From positions 744,001 through 808,000 of the forward strand of contig NZ_JAFCKJ010000002.1 in the NCBI RefSeq assembly GCF_018130465.1: a DNA stretch of 64,000 nucleotides. The letters run 5' to 3'. Below are positions 35,351 through 44,613 of this stretch, in pieces; position 1 is the stretch's first letter, and every line of letters begins with the position of its first letter. The notes beneath the pieces were generated by a model that saw only the letters and a list, made by a program, of their open reading frames with translations, had not been told where the DNA came from and did not search any database. The DNA is from Bradyrhizobium canariense (GTDB lineage: Bacteria > Pseudomonadota > Alphaproteobacteria > Rhizobiales > Xanthobacteraceae). The translations under genes and the position numbers were made by a program.

Positions 35351-36145
35351 CTAAGCCCGCAGTAAGTCGAGTGCGTTCTCGAGTGCGGCTCCAGCGGCGG
35401 TGTTGTCCAAGATGCACCAGGTCTCCCCCGACGATGACGCAAAATCCAGCCGCGTCTTCAGCGTTCGAAGAAACGCCCCGTCGTAGGCGGAGTAGTAAAT
35501 GCGCGGGGCTCCATGCAGTCGGAAGTAGCGCAGGCCCGGCCATCCGCCCGGTAGGTCTGCGTCAAGCGCCCGCGCCGGATCCGCAGCGACGCGGCAAATC
35601 CGACGCGCGTTGAGCCAAGCACCGACTTCGGTCGCCGGCTTCGGCGACGTCGGCAAGGGCTCGGCCGCCTCGGACGTGAACCAGCTTGCGTGACGTGGCT
35701 CGCAAGCGAGAGCGGCTGTGCTTCTATCCCGCAATGCGCTGAATAGCACTTCAGCATCGGACTCGACGAACACTCTGCGCGGCGCGAACTGAACGAGCAA
35801 AACCCCTAACTTCGTACCAAGTCCGGCGCTCTCCTCGACGAACCGGTCGAGTTCAGCCGGCACAAGTTGTGGAGAATGAGTGACTGACTTCGGCACCTTC
35901 ACCGAAAAGCGGAAATCATCCGGTGTCGCGTCCGCCCACTTCTGGTAAGTCGAACGGCGGTGTGGCCTATGAAATGACGAATTGATCTCGGTAGCGTTCA
36001 ATACTCGCGCATAGCGCTCAAGGTGACTGCCTGCTCCGCCAACCCTTTCCTTGCAGCTTTGAGGAACGGTCCATCCCGCCGTGCCGAGCCGCACAGCTCC
36101 GAAATGCGCCTCCACCTTCGTGTCGGTAAGTGTCATGTTGTTCAA
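35351..36145 (-). CDS. DUF72 (YecE) family protein
   Basis: A 264-residue TIM-barrel-like DUF72 protein: FGAVRLGTAGWTVPQ, LERYARVLNATEINSSFHRP and FSVKVPKSVTH are family hallmarks, as is FRLHGAPRIYYSAYD near the end. The function is unknown; the family is broad in bacteria. It is preceded by a good EcfG-type promoter about 120 bp upstream, so it is probably stress induced. Between promoter and gene lies a small possible leader ORF. Confidence 0.88.
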   Translation of the reverse strand: MNNMTLTDTKVEAHFGAVRLGTAGWTVPQSCKERVGGAGSHLERYARVLNATEINSSFHRPHRRSTYQKWADATPDDFRFSVKVPKSVTHSPQLVPAELDRFVEESAGLGTKLGVLLVQFAPRRVFVESDAEVLFSALRDRSTAALACEPRHASWFTSEAAEPLPTSPKPATEVGAWLNARRICRVAADPARALDADLPGGWPGLRYFRLHGAPRIYYSAYDGAFLRTLKTRLDFASSSGETWCILDNTAAGAALENALDLLRA

Positions 36146-36178
36146 AGCTGTGATGCCAAAGGTAAAGCTCTTCCCCTG

Positions 36179-36253
36179 TCAAATTGTGGAGATGATCCGC
36201 CTGAAGCACGGGGCTTTGGGCACCTCGGGCGGAGCGGCACAGACCGGGCACAT
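36179..36253 (-). CDS. Possible small leader ORF, 24 residues, in the DUF72 leader
   Basis: An ATG about 10 bases downstream of the EcfG-type promoter opens a frame reading MCPVCAAPPEVPKAPCFRRI and ending TI. The CPVC pair could bind metal. No ribosome-binding site is clear, so if used it is nearly leaderless. Weak support; it may only be chance. Confidence 0.22.
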   Translation of the reverse strand: MCPVCAAPPEVPKAPCFRRIISTI

Positions 36254-36265
36254 GCGCACCGCGCC

Positions 36266-36290
36266 AACCGAGCTCGAACAGCCTAGTTCC
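36266..36290 (-). promoter_or_regulatory. EcfG-type general stress promoter (DUF72 gene)
   Basis: The minus strand reads GGAAC, 17 bases, GTTGG, the consensus of the alphaproteobacterial EcfG sigma factor (GGAAC-N16/17-cGTT). It is the only promoter-like match in the 358 bp upstream of the DUF72 gene; the rest of that gap, to 36503, contains no other gene I can see. Confidence 0.6.
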
Positions 36291-36503
36291 TGCCCCTCAT
36301 TGGAATAGCTGGCGACTACTCATTTTCCGGAGGACGCCGCAGGCCCTTCACTGCTTCGTCCGACAAAGCTATCATACCAAACAGTGAAGACTTGGATAAG
36401 TGTCTTGTGAGCGGACTTCTTCTACTGTGGTCCCGGAGCGTGTACTCGCTCTTGCGCCTGTAGTAATGATGGCATCATGGGCGTTACCGGCCTGAGAGAG
36501 TAT

Positions 36504-37400
36504 TCAGCCGAGATGAGGCATCTCCAGCTCCCGCATCAAACTAGGGAGCTCGTCCGGAATCTCACGCGCGAGAAGTCCCAAACGCCCGTTCCGCTCCACC
36601 CATTTGCGACCGGCTTCGCCGTGTAGATAGACCGCCCATGCGGCAGCTCCGATCAGGCTAGTTCCGCGGGCCGCCATGCCAGCCATCACGCCCGCCAGGA
36701 CATCTCCCGAGCCGGACGTTCCGAGTGCGACTGGTCCATGCTCAAAGCAAAGCGCCTCTTCCCTTGCTGATACGATAAGAGTGTGGCCGCCCTTCATCAC
36801 GACCACGGCCTCGATCTGGCTCGCGCAGGCTTGCGCCGCCGCAAAAGGATCCTCTTCAACCTTTTCCTTATCCTCGTGCAGAAACTTCGCCATTTCGCCC
36901 GCATGTGGGGTCACTATCACGTGCCTTCCGTGCGTCTGGGCGATCCCTTGAGCCTTCCTGAGAGAGGTGAAGGCGGAAGCGTCGAGAATATACACGGGTT
37001 TAGCCACCTGGCTCATGAGCGCGGTGCGCAGTTCAGCAACCGCTGTTTCGTCCATCAAGCCGGGGCCTATCACAACGGAGTCGGCATCATTGGAGAGCTC
37101 CACCAACCGCGTGGCGCCCGCTGGATCTATTTCTCCGCCGGCCGTTTCCCGGCAGCCTATGACCATCGCTTCAGGCATGGCTATGCCGAGGTGTGTCGCG
37201 TTTGACTTGCAGGTCGCAATCTGAAGAACGCCTGCGCCGGCCCGCAACGCTCCAAGCCCCGCAAGCAGGGCCGCGCCCGGCACCTGAACGCTTCCAGCGA
37301 CGACAAGGACCCTACCGCGAGAATGCTTATCGCCGCTCTCTTGCGGGGTCGGCGGACGATTTGAACGAAGATAGTTGGCGTCAATAAGTCGGCAGTTCAT
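36504..37400 (-). CDS. nnrD: ADP-dependent NAD(P)H-hydrate dehydratase
   Basis: A 298-residue YjeF C-terminal domain (ribokinase-like) protein that repairs hydrated NADH and NADPH. Visible motifs are RGRVLVVAGSVQVPGAALLA, VIGPGLM, HVIVTPHAGEMAKFL, VVMKGGHTL and GTSGSGDVLAGVMAGMAARG, whose GSGD holds the catalytic Asp. The usual fused epimerase half (NnrE) is absent, so this is the stand-alone form. It follows the histidine phosphatase gene with a 4-bp overlap, so the two are coupled under the EcfG promoter. Confidence 0.9.
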   Translation of the reverse strand: MNCRLIDANYLRSNRPPTPQESGDKHSRGRVLVVAGSVQVPGAALLAGLGALRAGAGVLQIATCKSNATHLGIAMPEAMVIGCRETAGGEIDPAGATRLVELSNDADSVVIGPGLMDETAVAELRTALMSQVAKPVYILDASAFTSLRKAQGIAQTHGRHVIVTPHAGEMAKFLHEDKEKVEEDPFAAAQACASQIEAVVVMKGGHTLIVSAREEALCFEHGPVALGTSGSGDVLAGVMAGMAARGTSLIGAAAWAVYLHGEAGRKWVERNGRLGLLAREIPDELPSLMRELEMPHLG

Positions 37401-38164
37401 CTTGCAGCCATGTTCTCGTCGGGAGCCGACGTGACCGGTGTCCTAGCTTTTTCGAGCGGGGCAACAAAGTTGTATCTTTCAAGCATCAAGGCTGCTGCGC
37501 CGTTGGAACGCTTGCCCAAACCGTACTCCGTAATCGCACAATTCGCGACGTCCCCCTCGGCGTCTATCGCGAGTATCCGGGCCTCGTCTAAATTCTCGAG
37601 CAGATAGCGCATACAAAGAACAATCACCTGGTGCGCCACGATCAAGACCCGCCTCCCGCGGTAGTGCAGGCTGACCGTATCGAGCACACTTCTCAACCGG
37701 AGAATTACGTCGCACCAACTCTCACCCGCTGGAGGTCTGAAGTAGAATTTTCCAACCAACTGCCGGGTGGCTGCCAATTCCGGATGGCGCTGCTCGATAC
37801 CAAGCCGCGTCAACCGGTCGAGAATGCCGAATTCCTTCTCTCGCAGTCGCTCGTCTACGACCACTTCCGTAAACCCCTGCGCGAATCCGCCTTCGACGCG
37901 AACTGCGTCCGCTGTGGAGCGAGCGCGCAGGTAAGGCGAGCAAAGAACGACATCCGGCCGCTGAGCTGGAGCCAACGAAGCGAACCAAGCACCAAGCGCT
38001 CTTGCCTGCTTTTCCCCAAGGCTGCTGAGTGGGACATCTACGTCTCGGGCTTGAATATCGATAGTCCCGGCACCCGAAGCATGCGCAGCGTCGCGCGCCA
38101 CGTTGCCTGCGCTCTCTCCGTGACGGACGATCCAAAGTTTGCTCGGCCAGTGGTCAGTCATCAT
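37397..38164 (-). CDS. Histidine phosphatase family (phosphoglycerate mutase-like) protein
   Basis: A 255-residue protein starting MMTDHWPSKLWIVRHGESAG; RHGES carries the phospho-accepting His. The second conserved His lies in RRVLIVAHQVIVLC. The catalytic core of the branch is complete, but the substrate is unknown. An AAGGA ribosome-binding site precedes 38164; the longer frame to 38494 overlaps the EcfG promoter and is rejected. Its stop overlaps the start of nnrD. Confidence 0.86.
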   Translation of the reverse strand: MMTDHWPSKLWIVRHGESAGNVARDAAHASGAGTIDIQARDVDVPLSSLGEKQARALGAWFASLAPAQRPDVVLCSPYLRARSTADAVRVEGGFAQGFTEVVVDERLREKEFGILDRLTRLGIEQRHPELAATRQLVGKFYFRPPAGESWCDVILRLRSVLDTVSLHYRGRRVLIVAHQVIVLCMRYLLENLDEARILAIDAEGDVANCAITEYGLGKRSNGAAALMLERYNFVAPLEKARTPVTSAPDENMAAR

Positions 38165-38185
38165 GTTTCCTTGTTGCCAAGCAAC

Positions 38186-38211
38186 AACGACCCGTCGACA
38201 TGCGCGGTTCC
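38186..38211 (-). promoter_or_regulatory. EcfG-type general stress promoter (phosphatase-nnrD operon)
   Basis: The minus strand reads GGAAC, 17 bases, CGTTG, about 22 bases upstream of the phosphatase start codon. The match to GGAAC-N17-CGTT is exact, and it sets the start at 38164. Confidence 0.65.
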
Positions 38212-38381
38212 ACTCGACGCCGCTCGCCAGAGTGTCCTCTGGCGGGACTGCGCGCCCGCATCTCTCCGTGTGAAGCAGTTGGGCCGTCAATTGCGCAGGA
38301 ACTCCATCTCCACCGTGCGATTGGAATGCCGCGGAGGAGTTCGATGGCACAGATCGCAAAGCCCGGTACCGATAGCAATCG

Positions 38382-39425
38382 ATGGAGTCTAGCAACGGCG
38401 TCGCCCCGCCAGACGAGGCCGAGCATTCCCACCACGAAGCCTTCCCGCGCAAAGAACATGGCCAGCGGGACCCGTCTGTAGGCGATGAGGGCACCGACCG
38501 AGGGCGGCACGCGAGTTCGCCTGCCGAAATTCCCGCGAAGGGTTGGAAGGAAATCCTGCTGCGGGTCTATGGCAACGTAGGGCAGCACCGCGTCCTCGCG
38601 CTCGCCGCCGGCATGACCTACTACAGCATCCTCGCAATCTTCCCGGCTATGGCGGCTCTCGTCGCCATCTACGGGCTGTTCTCCGACCCCGGCAGCATCG
38701 CGAAGCATCTAGACCAGATTTCTGGATTCGTACCTGGCGGCGCGATCGAGGTGGCGCGCGATCAACTCACACGGGTGACGTCGAAAGGCCCCCAGTCGCT
38801 CGGCCTGACCTTCGCAATCGGTCTCGGCATTTCGCTCTGGAGCGCGAACGCCGCGATGAAGTCGCTATTCGACACCTTAAACATTGTCTACGGCGAACCC
38901 GAAAAACGCGGTTTTTGCAAGTTAAACGCCATATCGCTTGGTTTCACGGTGGCCGCAATCGTGTTCGTGATCTCGGCGCTCTCCGCGGTCGTCGTCGTGC
39001 CGGTCCTGCTCGGCTACCTCCATCTGTCGAACTTTGCCGATCTTCTCTTCCGGATCGCCCGTTGGCCGGCCATGTTCATTGCCGTCGCTCTGGGGATCTC
39101 CTGCGTCTATCGCTTCGGGCCGAGCCGCGAGGCGCCGCGTTGGTCCTGGATCACTTGGGGAAGCGCGGCTGCCACGATCCTCTGGCTGAGCGCCTCCGCA
39201 CTATTCTCCTGGTACGCCGCGAGCTTCGGGACGTTCAACGAAACCTACGGTTCTCTTGGCGCGATAATCGGCTTCATGACATGGCTTTGGATCTCGGCAA
39301 TCGCGATCCTGCTGGGGGCCGAGCTCAACGCAGAAATGGAGCACCAGACGGAGCAGGACACCACGACAGGTGCTCCGAAACCGCTTGGGGCTAGGGGAGC
39401 CCAAATGGCGGACACGGTAGGGTAA
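38382..39425 (+). CDS. YihY/virulence factor BrkB family membrane protein
   Basis: A 347-residue inner-membrane protein of about six transmembrane segments. It has a polar N-terminal tail of about 50 residues and then [20 protein letters not shown] and [21 protein letters not shown], family hallmarks. [26 protein letters not shown] and [20 protein letters not shown] also match. Function is unresolved in the family. It is divergent from the phosphatase gene. Start 38382 is the only ATG before the conserved part; a weak GGAAC-N17-ATTG lies upstream at about 38297. Confidence 0.88.
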   Translation: MESSNGVAPPDEAEHSHHEAFPRKEHGQRDPSVGDEGTDRGRHASSPAEIPAKGWKEILLRVYGNVGQHRVLALAAGMTYYSILAIFPAMAALVAIYGLFSDPGSIAKHLDQISGFVPGGAIEVARDQLTRVTSKGPQSLGLTFAIGLGISLWSANAAMKSLFDTLNIVYGEPEKRGFCKLNAISLGFTVAAIVFVISALSAVVVVPVLLGYLHLSNFADLLFRIARWPAMFIAVALGISCVYRFGPSREAPRWSWITWGSAAATILWLSASALFSWYAASFGTFNETYGSLGAIIGFMTWLWISAIAILLGAELNAEMEHQTEQDTTTGAPKPLGARGAQMADTVG

Positions 39426-39505
39426 CGCCAGGACCGAAAGCCGACTTGTCAGACCGCCCTTTCAACGTTGGCTTGCTGCGCTAGAGGCAATCTCGTCACG
39501 CTTTT

Positions 39506-39530
39506 GGAACAGTCCACGATCTCGCAGGTT
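39506..39530 (+). promoter_or_regulatory. EcfG-type general stress promoter (alcohol dehydrogenase)
   Basis: TTTTGGAAC, 17 bases, GTTGGCG lies about 30 bases before the start codon of the alcohol dehydrogenase. The spacing and both boxes fit the EcfG consensus. Confidence 0.65.
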
Positions 39531-39558
39531 GGCGCGCGAGCATTCGAAAGGAACCATC

Positions 39559-40734
39559 ATGCGCGCACTATGCTGGCACGGTAAAGGCGACGTCAGGGTC
39601 GATACAGTTACGGATCCGAAGATTCAGCATCCAAGGGACGCGGTTATAAAGATCACCGCATGTGCGATCTGCGGCTCCGATCTGCATCTGCTGGACGGTT
39701 ACCAGCCAACCATGGAGAGCGGCGATATTCTCGGCCATGAGAACATGGGCGAAGTCATCGAACTTGGCTCCGAGGTCACCAATCTGAAGGTCGGAGACCG
39801 CGTGGTGGTACCATTCACCATTAGCTGCGGCCAATGCTGGTTTTGCCAAAAGGGTCTTTTTTCGTGCTGCGATCGCACCAACCCCAATGCCGAGATTGCG
39901 GCCAAAGCGATGGGGCAATCTCCTGCCGGCCTTTTCGGCTTCAGCCACATGCTTGGCGGATATTCCGGCGGTCAGGCAGAGTACCTACGCGTGCCGATGG
40001 CAGACGTCGGACCGATCAAGATACCGGATAACATCACCGACGAGCAGGCGCTGTTCCTCTCCGACATCTTTCCGACCGGCTATATGGCCGCCGTCAACGC
40101 TCAGATCGAGGCCGGCGACACTGTGGCGATCTGGGGCTGCGGGCCCGTCGGTCAATTTGCGATCCGCTCCGCACTCCTGCTCGGTGCCGGTCGCGTGATC
40201 GCGATCGACGAAGTGCCGGAGCGGCTCGCAATGGCGGAAGCGGGCGGCGCGGAGACCATCGATTTTTCCAAGACGGACGTCTACGACGAGTTGATGAAGC
40301 GCACCGACAAGCGAGGCCCGGACAGCTGCATCGATGCGGTCGGTTGCGAGGCGTCCGGCCATGGCGCTGCGGACGCGGTCCTCGACAAGGTCAAGGCGGC
40401 GGCGTTTCTAGCTACCGACCGGGTCCACGTGGTGCGACAGGCCATCATGTGCTGCCGTAAGGCCGGCACCGTATCGATCCCCGGCGTATACGTCGGTATG
40501 GGGGACAAGGTCCCGCTCGGCGCGGCCATGAACAAAGGACTGACGATCAAGACCGGCCAAACGCACGTGCAGGCCTACACCAAGCCTCTCCTGAAGCTGA
40601 TCGAAGAGGGCAAGATCGATCCGAGCTTCGTCGTTACACATCCGGCCAGCCTCGAAGATGCTCCTGCTATGTACAAGAAATTCCGCGACAAGGAGGACGG
40701 TGTCATCAAGGTCGTGCTGCGGCCGGGGCAATAA
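39559..40734 (+). CDS. Zinc-dependent alcohol dehydrogenase (formaldehyde dehydrogenase-like)
   Basis: A 391-residue MDR-family dehydrogenase. Catalytic zinc ligands are in [13 protein letters not shown] and GHENMG; the structural zinc cysteines are in [16 protein letters not shown]; and the Rossmann site is [12 protein letters not shown]. The length and motifs fit the glutathione-independent formaldehyde/alcohol dehydrogenase branch. The start at 39559 follows AAAGGAACC. The exact substrate is unknown. An EcfG-type promoter suggests induction in stress or stationary phase. A 34-residue membrane protein follows. Confidence 0.88.
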   Translation: MRALCWHGKGDVRVDTVTDPKIQHPRDAVIKITACAICGSDLHLLDGYQPTMESGDILGHENMGEVIELGSEVTNLKVGDRVVVPFTISCGQCWFCQKGLFSCCDRTNPNAEIAAKAMGQSPAGLFGFSHMLGGYSGGQAEYLRVPMADVGPIKIPDNITDEQALFLSDIFPTGYMAAVNAQIEAGDTVAIWGCGPVGQFAIRSALLLGAGRVIAIDEVPERLAMAEAGGAETIDFSKTDVYDELMKRTDKRGPDSCIDAVGCEASGHGAADAVLDKVKAAAFLATDRVHVVRQAIMCCRKAGTVSIPGVYVGMGDKVPLGAAMNKGLTIKTGQTHVQAYTKPLLKLIEEGKIDPSFVVTHPASLEDAPAMYKKFRDKEDGVIKVVLRPGQ

Positions 40735-40748
40735 ATCGAGGCCGGCCC

Positions 40749-40853
40749 GTGTTCTTCTTCTTCTCGAATCGGCTGGGGTGCCTCGGGTCAGTCATGGTTT
40801 CGGCGGCCATTACGCTCGCGCTGCTTTTCGTCTTCGGAATACTGCGGTTTTGA
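40749..40853 (+). CDS. Very small membrane protein, 34 residues
   Basis: GTG start; the product reads MFFFFSNRLGCLGSVMVSAA followed by a hydrophobic end ITLALLFVFGILRF. The FSNRLGCLGS opening and one transmembrane helix recur, as I recall it, in tiny proteins of Bradyrhizobium and relatives. It is 14 bp after the alcohol dehydrogenase and may share its transcript. Function unknown. Confidence 0.6.
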   Translation: MFFFFSNRLGCLGSVMVSAAITLALLFVFGILRF

Positions 40854-40974
40854 GGAACCAGATGGGCTCTGACTGTCGACAGGGAAACGTAATCGATCCC
40901 CTGCAGTGTGTCCCGGCGGTGCGGTCGAGTTCAGCCGCTACGCGGATGATAACTCGACGCGATCTAAGCGCGCG

Positions 40975-42162
40975 CTACGAAGGCGGACACCTGTTCAGCG
41001 AGTGCTCGAGGAAAAAACGCAGCATTTCCCTCGTCGCATCGGGCCCCCGCGGATTGGTGTAGGATCCGGCCGGACTGCCGCCCGACCAAGCGTGGGCGGC
41101 ACCGTGAATATTCCAGTGTTCGGAGATGGCACGCCCGTCCGCGCCATTTGTGATCGTGCGGGTATAGGCGTGCCCATTGGGCACTTGTCCACGGATTACC
41201 TTCGGATTCCGACCTGCTTTAGCGAACTGCTCCACAATTCGCTCGCCGTTGTCTGGATGAACCGTGGTGTCACGATCACCGTGAAAGACGATGGTCGGCA
41301 AACGCTTGGCAGCAGTGATTGGCTTTGATTTGCCGCCCTGCCGCATAGCGACGAACGCAGAGGGAAAATCGCTCGCGGCTCCACAGGCGAGACCCGAATG
41401 AATTCCGATCGCTGCGTACAGGTCCGGATACGTTGCGCCCATGACGGCGGCGGCGGCACCGCCGGCCGACAGGCCCGCAACGTAGACGCGATTCGGATCG
41501 ATGGCGTAGTCCCGCATGATCTGACGCGTAAGACCTGCGATCAGCAAGGGTTCGCCCGCTCCCCGCCGCTGATCGCCTGTGCGAAACCAGTTCCAGCACT
41601 TCGCCTGGTTGGCTCCGCTCGGCTGGTCGGGATAAGCAACGAAACAATTCTGCTCTTCCGCCAAGAAGTTCATCCGCGTGCCGGCGGCAAAATCATCCGG
41701 GGACTGAGTGCAGCCGTGAAGCATGACGATCAGAGGAAGCTGCTGGCCGTGTGAGCGGCTCGGGATGAACAGCTTGTAGCTTCGGCTTCCGGCTGCGTTG
41801 CTGAAGGTGCCCTCGATGAACTCGGTGCCCTCGGGCGCGATATCCGTGAACAGCGGAGAGCGTGAGATCGGACTGCGCAGGCCGAGCCCGGAAAAATCCG
41901 GCTTAGGCGACGAGGTGCGTTTGCTTCTTTGAACCGAGCCGGCCTGCGAAGTCGGCGGGCTTACCCTCTCTCCGACAATGTTGGCCGTGAGGTCGATGGT
42001 CGGCGGATCCAGCTGCGAGAGCGGGCCGTCGGCGGCGCCGCGGGCCTTCGGCCCTGGAGCGCTGTCGCCATAGAGCATGCGCTGCAGCAGCGCAGTGGCC
42101 TCGGCCAATCTCCCTGCACGCGTGAGGCGGGTCGCTTCGCGAACTGCGGCTTGATTCAACAT
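40975..42162 (-). CDS. PHB/PHA depolymerase family esterase
   Basis: A 395-residue alpha/beta hydrolase of the short-chain PHA depolymerase family. The lipase box is VAGLSAGGAAAAV (G-L-S-A-G); the oxyanion region is LIVMLHGCTQSPDDFAAGT; the His is near GAAHAWSGG. No signal peptide is visible, so it may act on intracellular polyester or another ester. Gene and CopG-like gene are separated by 4 bp and likely form an operon, the regulator first. Confidence 0.87.
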   Translation of the reverse strand: MLNQAAVREATRLTRAGRLAEATALLQRMLYGDSAPGPKARGAADGPLSQLDPPTIDLTANIVGERVSPPTSQAGSVQRSKRTSSPKPDFSGLGLRSPISRSPLFTDIAPEGTEFIEGTFSNAAGSRSYKLFIPSRSHGQQLPLIVMLHGCTQSPDDFAAGTRMNFLAEEQNCFVAYPDQPSGANQAKCWNWFRTGDQRRGAGEPLLIAGLTRQIMRDYAIDPNRVYVAGLSAGGAAAAVMGATYPDLYAAIGIHSGLACGAASDFPSAFVAMRQGGKSKPITAAKRLPTIVFHGDRDTTVHPDNGERIVEQFAKAGRNPKVIRGQVPNGHAYTRTITNGADGRAISEHWNIHGAAHAWSGGSPAGSYTNPRGPDATREMLRFFLEHSLNRCPPS

Positions 42163-42166
42163 GGCT

Positions 42167-42586
42167 TCATCTCATTCTGTCGGCGAGAGCGGCCTTGACC
42201 GCCGGAGTGGCATGGAGCGCTCCGAGCACGGTGATCGAAGCGATGGTTGCGCGGGCCAACTCGGGATTGACGTCATGGGCGATCGTCGCGAGGCCCAATA
42301 CGTTGATGTGCAGCATCTCGCCCGCGCGCCCCGCCGCCTCGAGATCCTCCCGGGTGTAGTTGCGCAGCCCAAGGTCCAGTCTCTTCCGGACCGTGGATTG
42401 CCTCACAATGTCCGCGTGGCGTTCGAGCTGGTTCCGGATGGCTGTCCGGATGAAGTCGCTGCGGTTCGAGTAGAAGCCTTCCTGCACCATCAGATCGACG
42501 TGCCCCAGGTCGACATATCCAAGGTTGATCGTGATCTTTTCGGTGTCGGGAACCTTGGGCTTCAGTTCGTGCATAGCCACCGCCAT
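42167..42586 (-). CDS. CopG-like (ribbon-helix-helix) regulator
   Basis: A 139-residue protein starting MAVAMHELKPKVPDTEKITI. The part ITINLGYVDLGHVDLMVQEG followed by FYSNRSDFIRTAIRNQLERH is a ribbon-helix-helix fold; the rest is a helical extension of unknown role. The first gene of the pair with the depolymerase. A perfect hairpin/operator candidate (42593-42610) lies six bases before its start, so autoregulation is likely (inference). Confidence 0.8.
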   Translation of the reverse strand: MAVAMHELKPKVPDTEKITINLGYVDLGHVDLMVQEGFYSNRSDFIRTAIRNQLERHADIVRQSTVRKRLDLGLRNYTREDLEAAGRAGEMLHINVLGLATIAHDVNPELARATIASITVLGALHATPAVKAALADRMR

Positions 42587-42610
42587 CCTATCACCATCCT
42601 GTTGGATGGT
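42587..42610 (-). promoter_or_regulatory. Candidate operator for the CopG-like regulator
   Basis: A perfect inverted repeat ACCATCC-TGTT-GGATGGT (42593-42610) lies immediately upstream of the regulator start, with a further CCATCCT direct copy just inside it. Ribbon-helix-helix dimers bind short palindromic sites of this size. Confidence 0.45.
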
Positions 42611-42742
42611 ATACAGATGGAAAGTTCAACACCGATTTCAAGGGGAAAGAACGAGATCGGTGGCAAAGCAAGCCGACGAATACGCCGATCGAAACATGTG
42701 AAACGGGCTCACTGTTCAGGGCGAGCGCTTGAAAGGGATGGC

Positions 42743-43240
42743 CTACTTAGCCAGCAAGGAACTCTCAAAGCAGGCGAGCAGCCCGGCTGGGCCGGCATAT
42801 ATCTCGGCGGATCCGCTTTGACTCAGCGTCTCCTCAGTGAAACCGCCGCATAGAACGCCGATGGTGACGATCCGGGCTTCTCCGGCCGCGACAGCATCGT
42901 ACGGTGTGTCTCCGATTGCCACGGCATCGCTGGCTTTTATGCCGAGTTTCTTGAGCGCGGTTTCGAAAACATCGGGGGCGGGTTTGGATTGCTCGACGTC
43001 GTCGGAAGAGGTAGTCACATCCACCAAATCTGTGATGCCTGCGATATCAAGGTACTTGGCTAGTTCATCCTTCTTCGCCGAGGAAGCGACGGCGACGTGG
43101 ACGCCGGCAGCGCGGAGCCGTCGCAGCAGGTCGGGCACTGCCGAGAACGGGCGGACAAGCGGCAGATGTGCAGCCTTGAAGCGGTTGCCGCGACGGCGAC
43201 GGAGGAAGTCATGTCGGCCCTCCGCGAAGTCGCGAACGAG
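42743..43240 (-). pseudogene. HAD-family phosphatase remnant, N-terminus missing
   Basis: The frame reads from a conserved RFKAAHLPLVRPFSAVPDLL onwards with AVASSAKKDELAKYLD, SKPAPDVFETALKKLGI and VAIGDTPYDAVAAGEA. It is closely similar to the intact HAD gene at 45081-45746 but stops, at a TGA (43241-43243), before the D-x-D-G-T nucleophile box, so it cannot be catalytic. It is probably a partial duplicate. Confidence 0.75.
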
Positions 43241-43360
43241 TCAACGACCGCCGCGGCGTAGGAGAGAGCCCAGGCGGCTGACTGGCATCTGCTTGAATAA
43301 GCGCCTAGTCTGAAGGGCTGCGAGATCAAGCCTTTCTGAAGAAATGGAGCCTGGGGCTAC

Positions 43361-44515
43361 ATGGGCGATGAACACCAAGCCACCGCGCACCTGAGGCTGG
43401 CTGATTTCATTCGGCAGAACGAGCCCGCTATCATAAACGAATGGACCGAATTCGCCCGGACGAGGTCGCCGGCGAGCGACGGTATGTCCAAGCTGGCGCT
43501 TCAGGATCACATCGTCGACATCCTCAAGTTCGTGGCCAACGACCTAGAGTCCGCCCAAACCCCGTCCGAACAGATGGACAAATCGCGGGGCCTGGCCGAC
43601 GGCGAGGGACCATTCCGCCAGAGTGCGGCCGAGATCCACGCCGCGCTCCGTCTCGCCGACGGCTTCGACATCGACCAGATGGTTTCGGAATATCGGGCGC
43701 TGCGGGCCAGCGTCGTTAAGCAATGGGCAGCCCGTCAACAGAGCCTCGCCGGAACGGACATCGAGGACCTCACCCGGTTCAACGAAGCGATCGACCAGGC
43801 GGTCGCGGAGTCGGTCGCCCACTACACCAAAACCATCGACAATTCCCGCAACCTGTTCCTGGGCATCCTGGGGCACGACCTGCGGAATCCCATCGGCGCG
43901 GCATCGATGGCCGCGCGATGGATACAGCGCGCAGGTCCCAGCGATCCCAAGCATCCGAAGATGGTGTCCGAACTCGTCAGTACGACGGATCGCGCCTCCC
44001 GGATCCTCGACGACTTGTTCGATCTCACCCGCGCGTCTTTCGGAACCGATATTCCGGTCAAGAAAGCCCAAACCGACATGCATTCGCTGTGTCAGTCGAT
44101 AGCGGACGAACTGCGGAACATTCACCAAAGGCAGACGATAGACGTTTCGCAGGACGGGGATCCGACCGGGAATTGGGACGCCGCGAGGATGGGACAGGTG
44201 ATGTCGAATCTGATCGGTAACGCGATCCAATACAGCGATGGGTCGGGCCCCGTCACGGTCGCGATAGCGGGGACCGACCCAGGGACGCTCCGCGTGAGCG
44301 TGCACAATCCCGGCCCGCCCATTCCCGCGGAAGCCCAGAAGGCCATCTTCCAATCGTGGATGCGTGGCCAAGTCCAGGATGCCCGCGAGCACCCCCATCT
44401 CGGCCTGGGGCTCTACATCGCGAAGCTGATCGTCAAGGCCCATGGCGGGGAGATCGCCGTCAGTTCCGAGGAAACGACCGGCACGACGTTCAGGGTTCGG
44501 CTGCCGCGCAAGTAG
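43361..44515 (+). CDS. Sensor histidine kinase with RsbRD-like N-terminus
   Basis: A 384-residue soluble kinase with no transmembrane segment. Residues about 15-150 (LADFIRQNEPAIINEWTEFA...) resemble the RsbRD/RsbT co-antagonist-like helical sensor domain. The His box is GILGHDLRNPIGA (His 172). Later come NLIGNAIQYS (N box) and GLGLYIAKLIVKAHGGEI (G box). It lies 98 bp before a stand-alone receiver gene, likely its partner. A cytosolic stress sensor fits the context (inference). Confidence 0.87.
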   Translation: MGDEHQATAHLRLADFIRQNEPAIINEWTEFARTRSPASDGMSKLALQDHIVDILKFVANDLESAQTPSEQMDKSRGLADGEGPFRQSAAEIHAALRLADGFDIDQMVSEYRALRASVVKQWAARQQSLAGTDIEDLTRFNEAIDQAVAESVAHYTKTIDNSRNLFLGILGHDLRNPIGAASMAARWIQRAGPSDPKHPKMVSELVSTTDRASRILDDLFDLTRASFGTDIPVKKAQTDMHSLCQSIADELRNIHQRQTIDVSQDGDPTGNWDAARMGQVMSNLIGNAIQYSDGSGPVTVAIAGTDPGTLRVSVHNPGPPIPAEAQKAIFQSWMRGQVQDAREHPHLGLGLYIAKLIVKAHGGEIAVSSEETTGTTFRVRLPRK

Positions 44516-44613
44516 GGTCGCGAACTCCGGCAGAAACCCGTGATTGCGGGTTTGTATTTTCGGAACGAATCCGTCCCGTATCTCTTTGGTCCTTTTCGGA
44601 GGTTTGTACCGGA

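Noticed and set aside
41545-41562. GGGTTCGCCCGCTCC similar to the 3' end of tRNA-Gly
   Set aside because: It is inside the depolymerase coding frame, differs at several bases and has no flanking element; a chance match.
44570-44600. GGAAC before the response regulator
   Set aside because: No GTT at the needed spacing; the sequence there reads CTTTGG.
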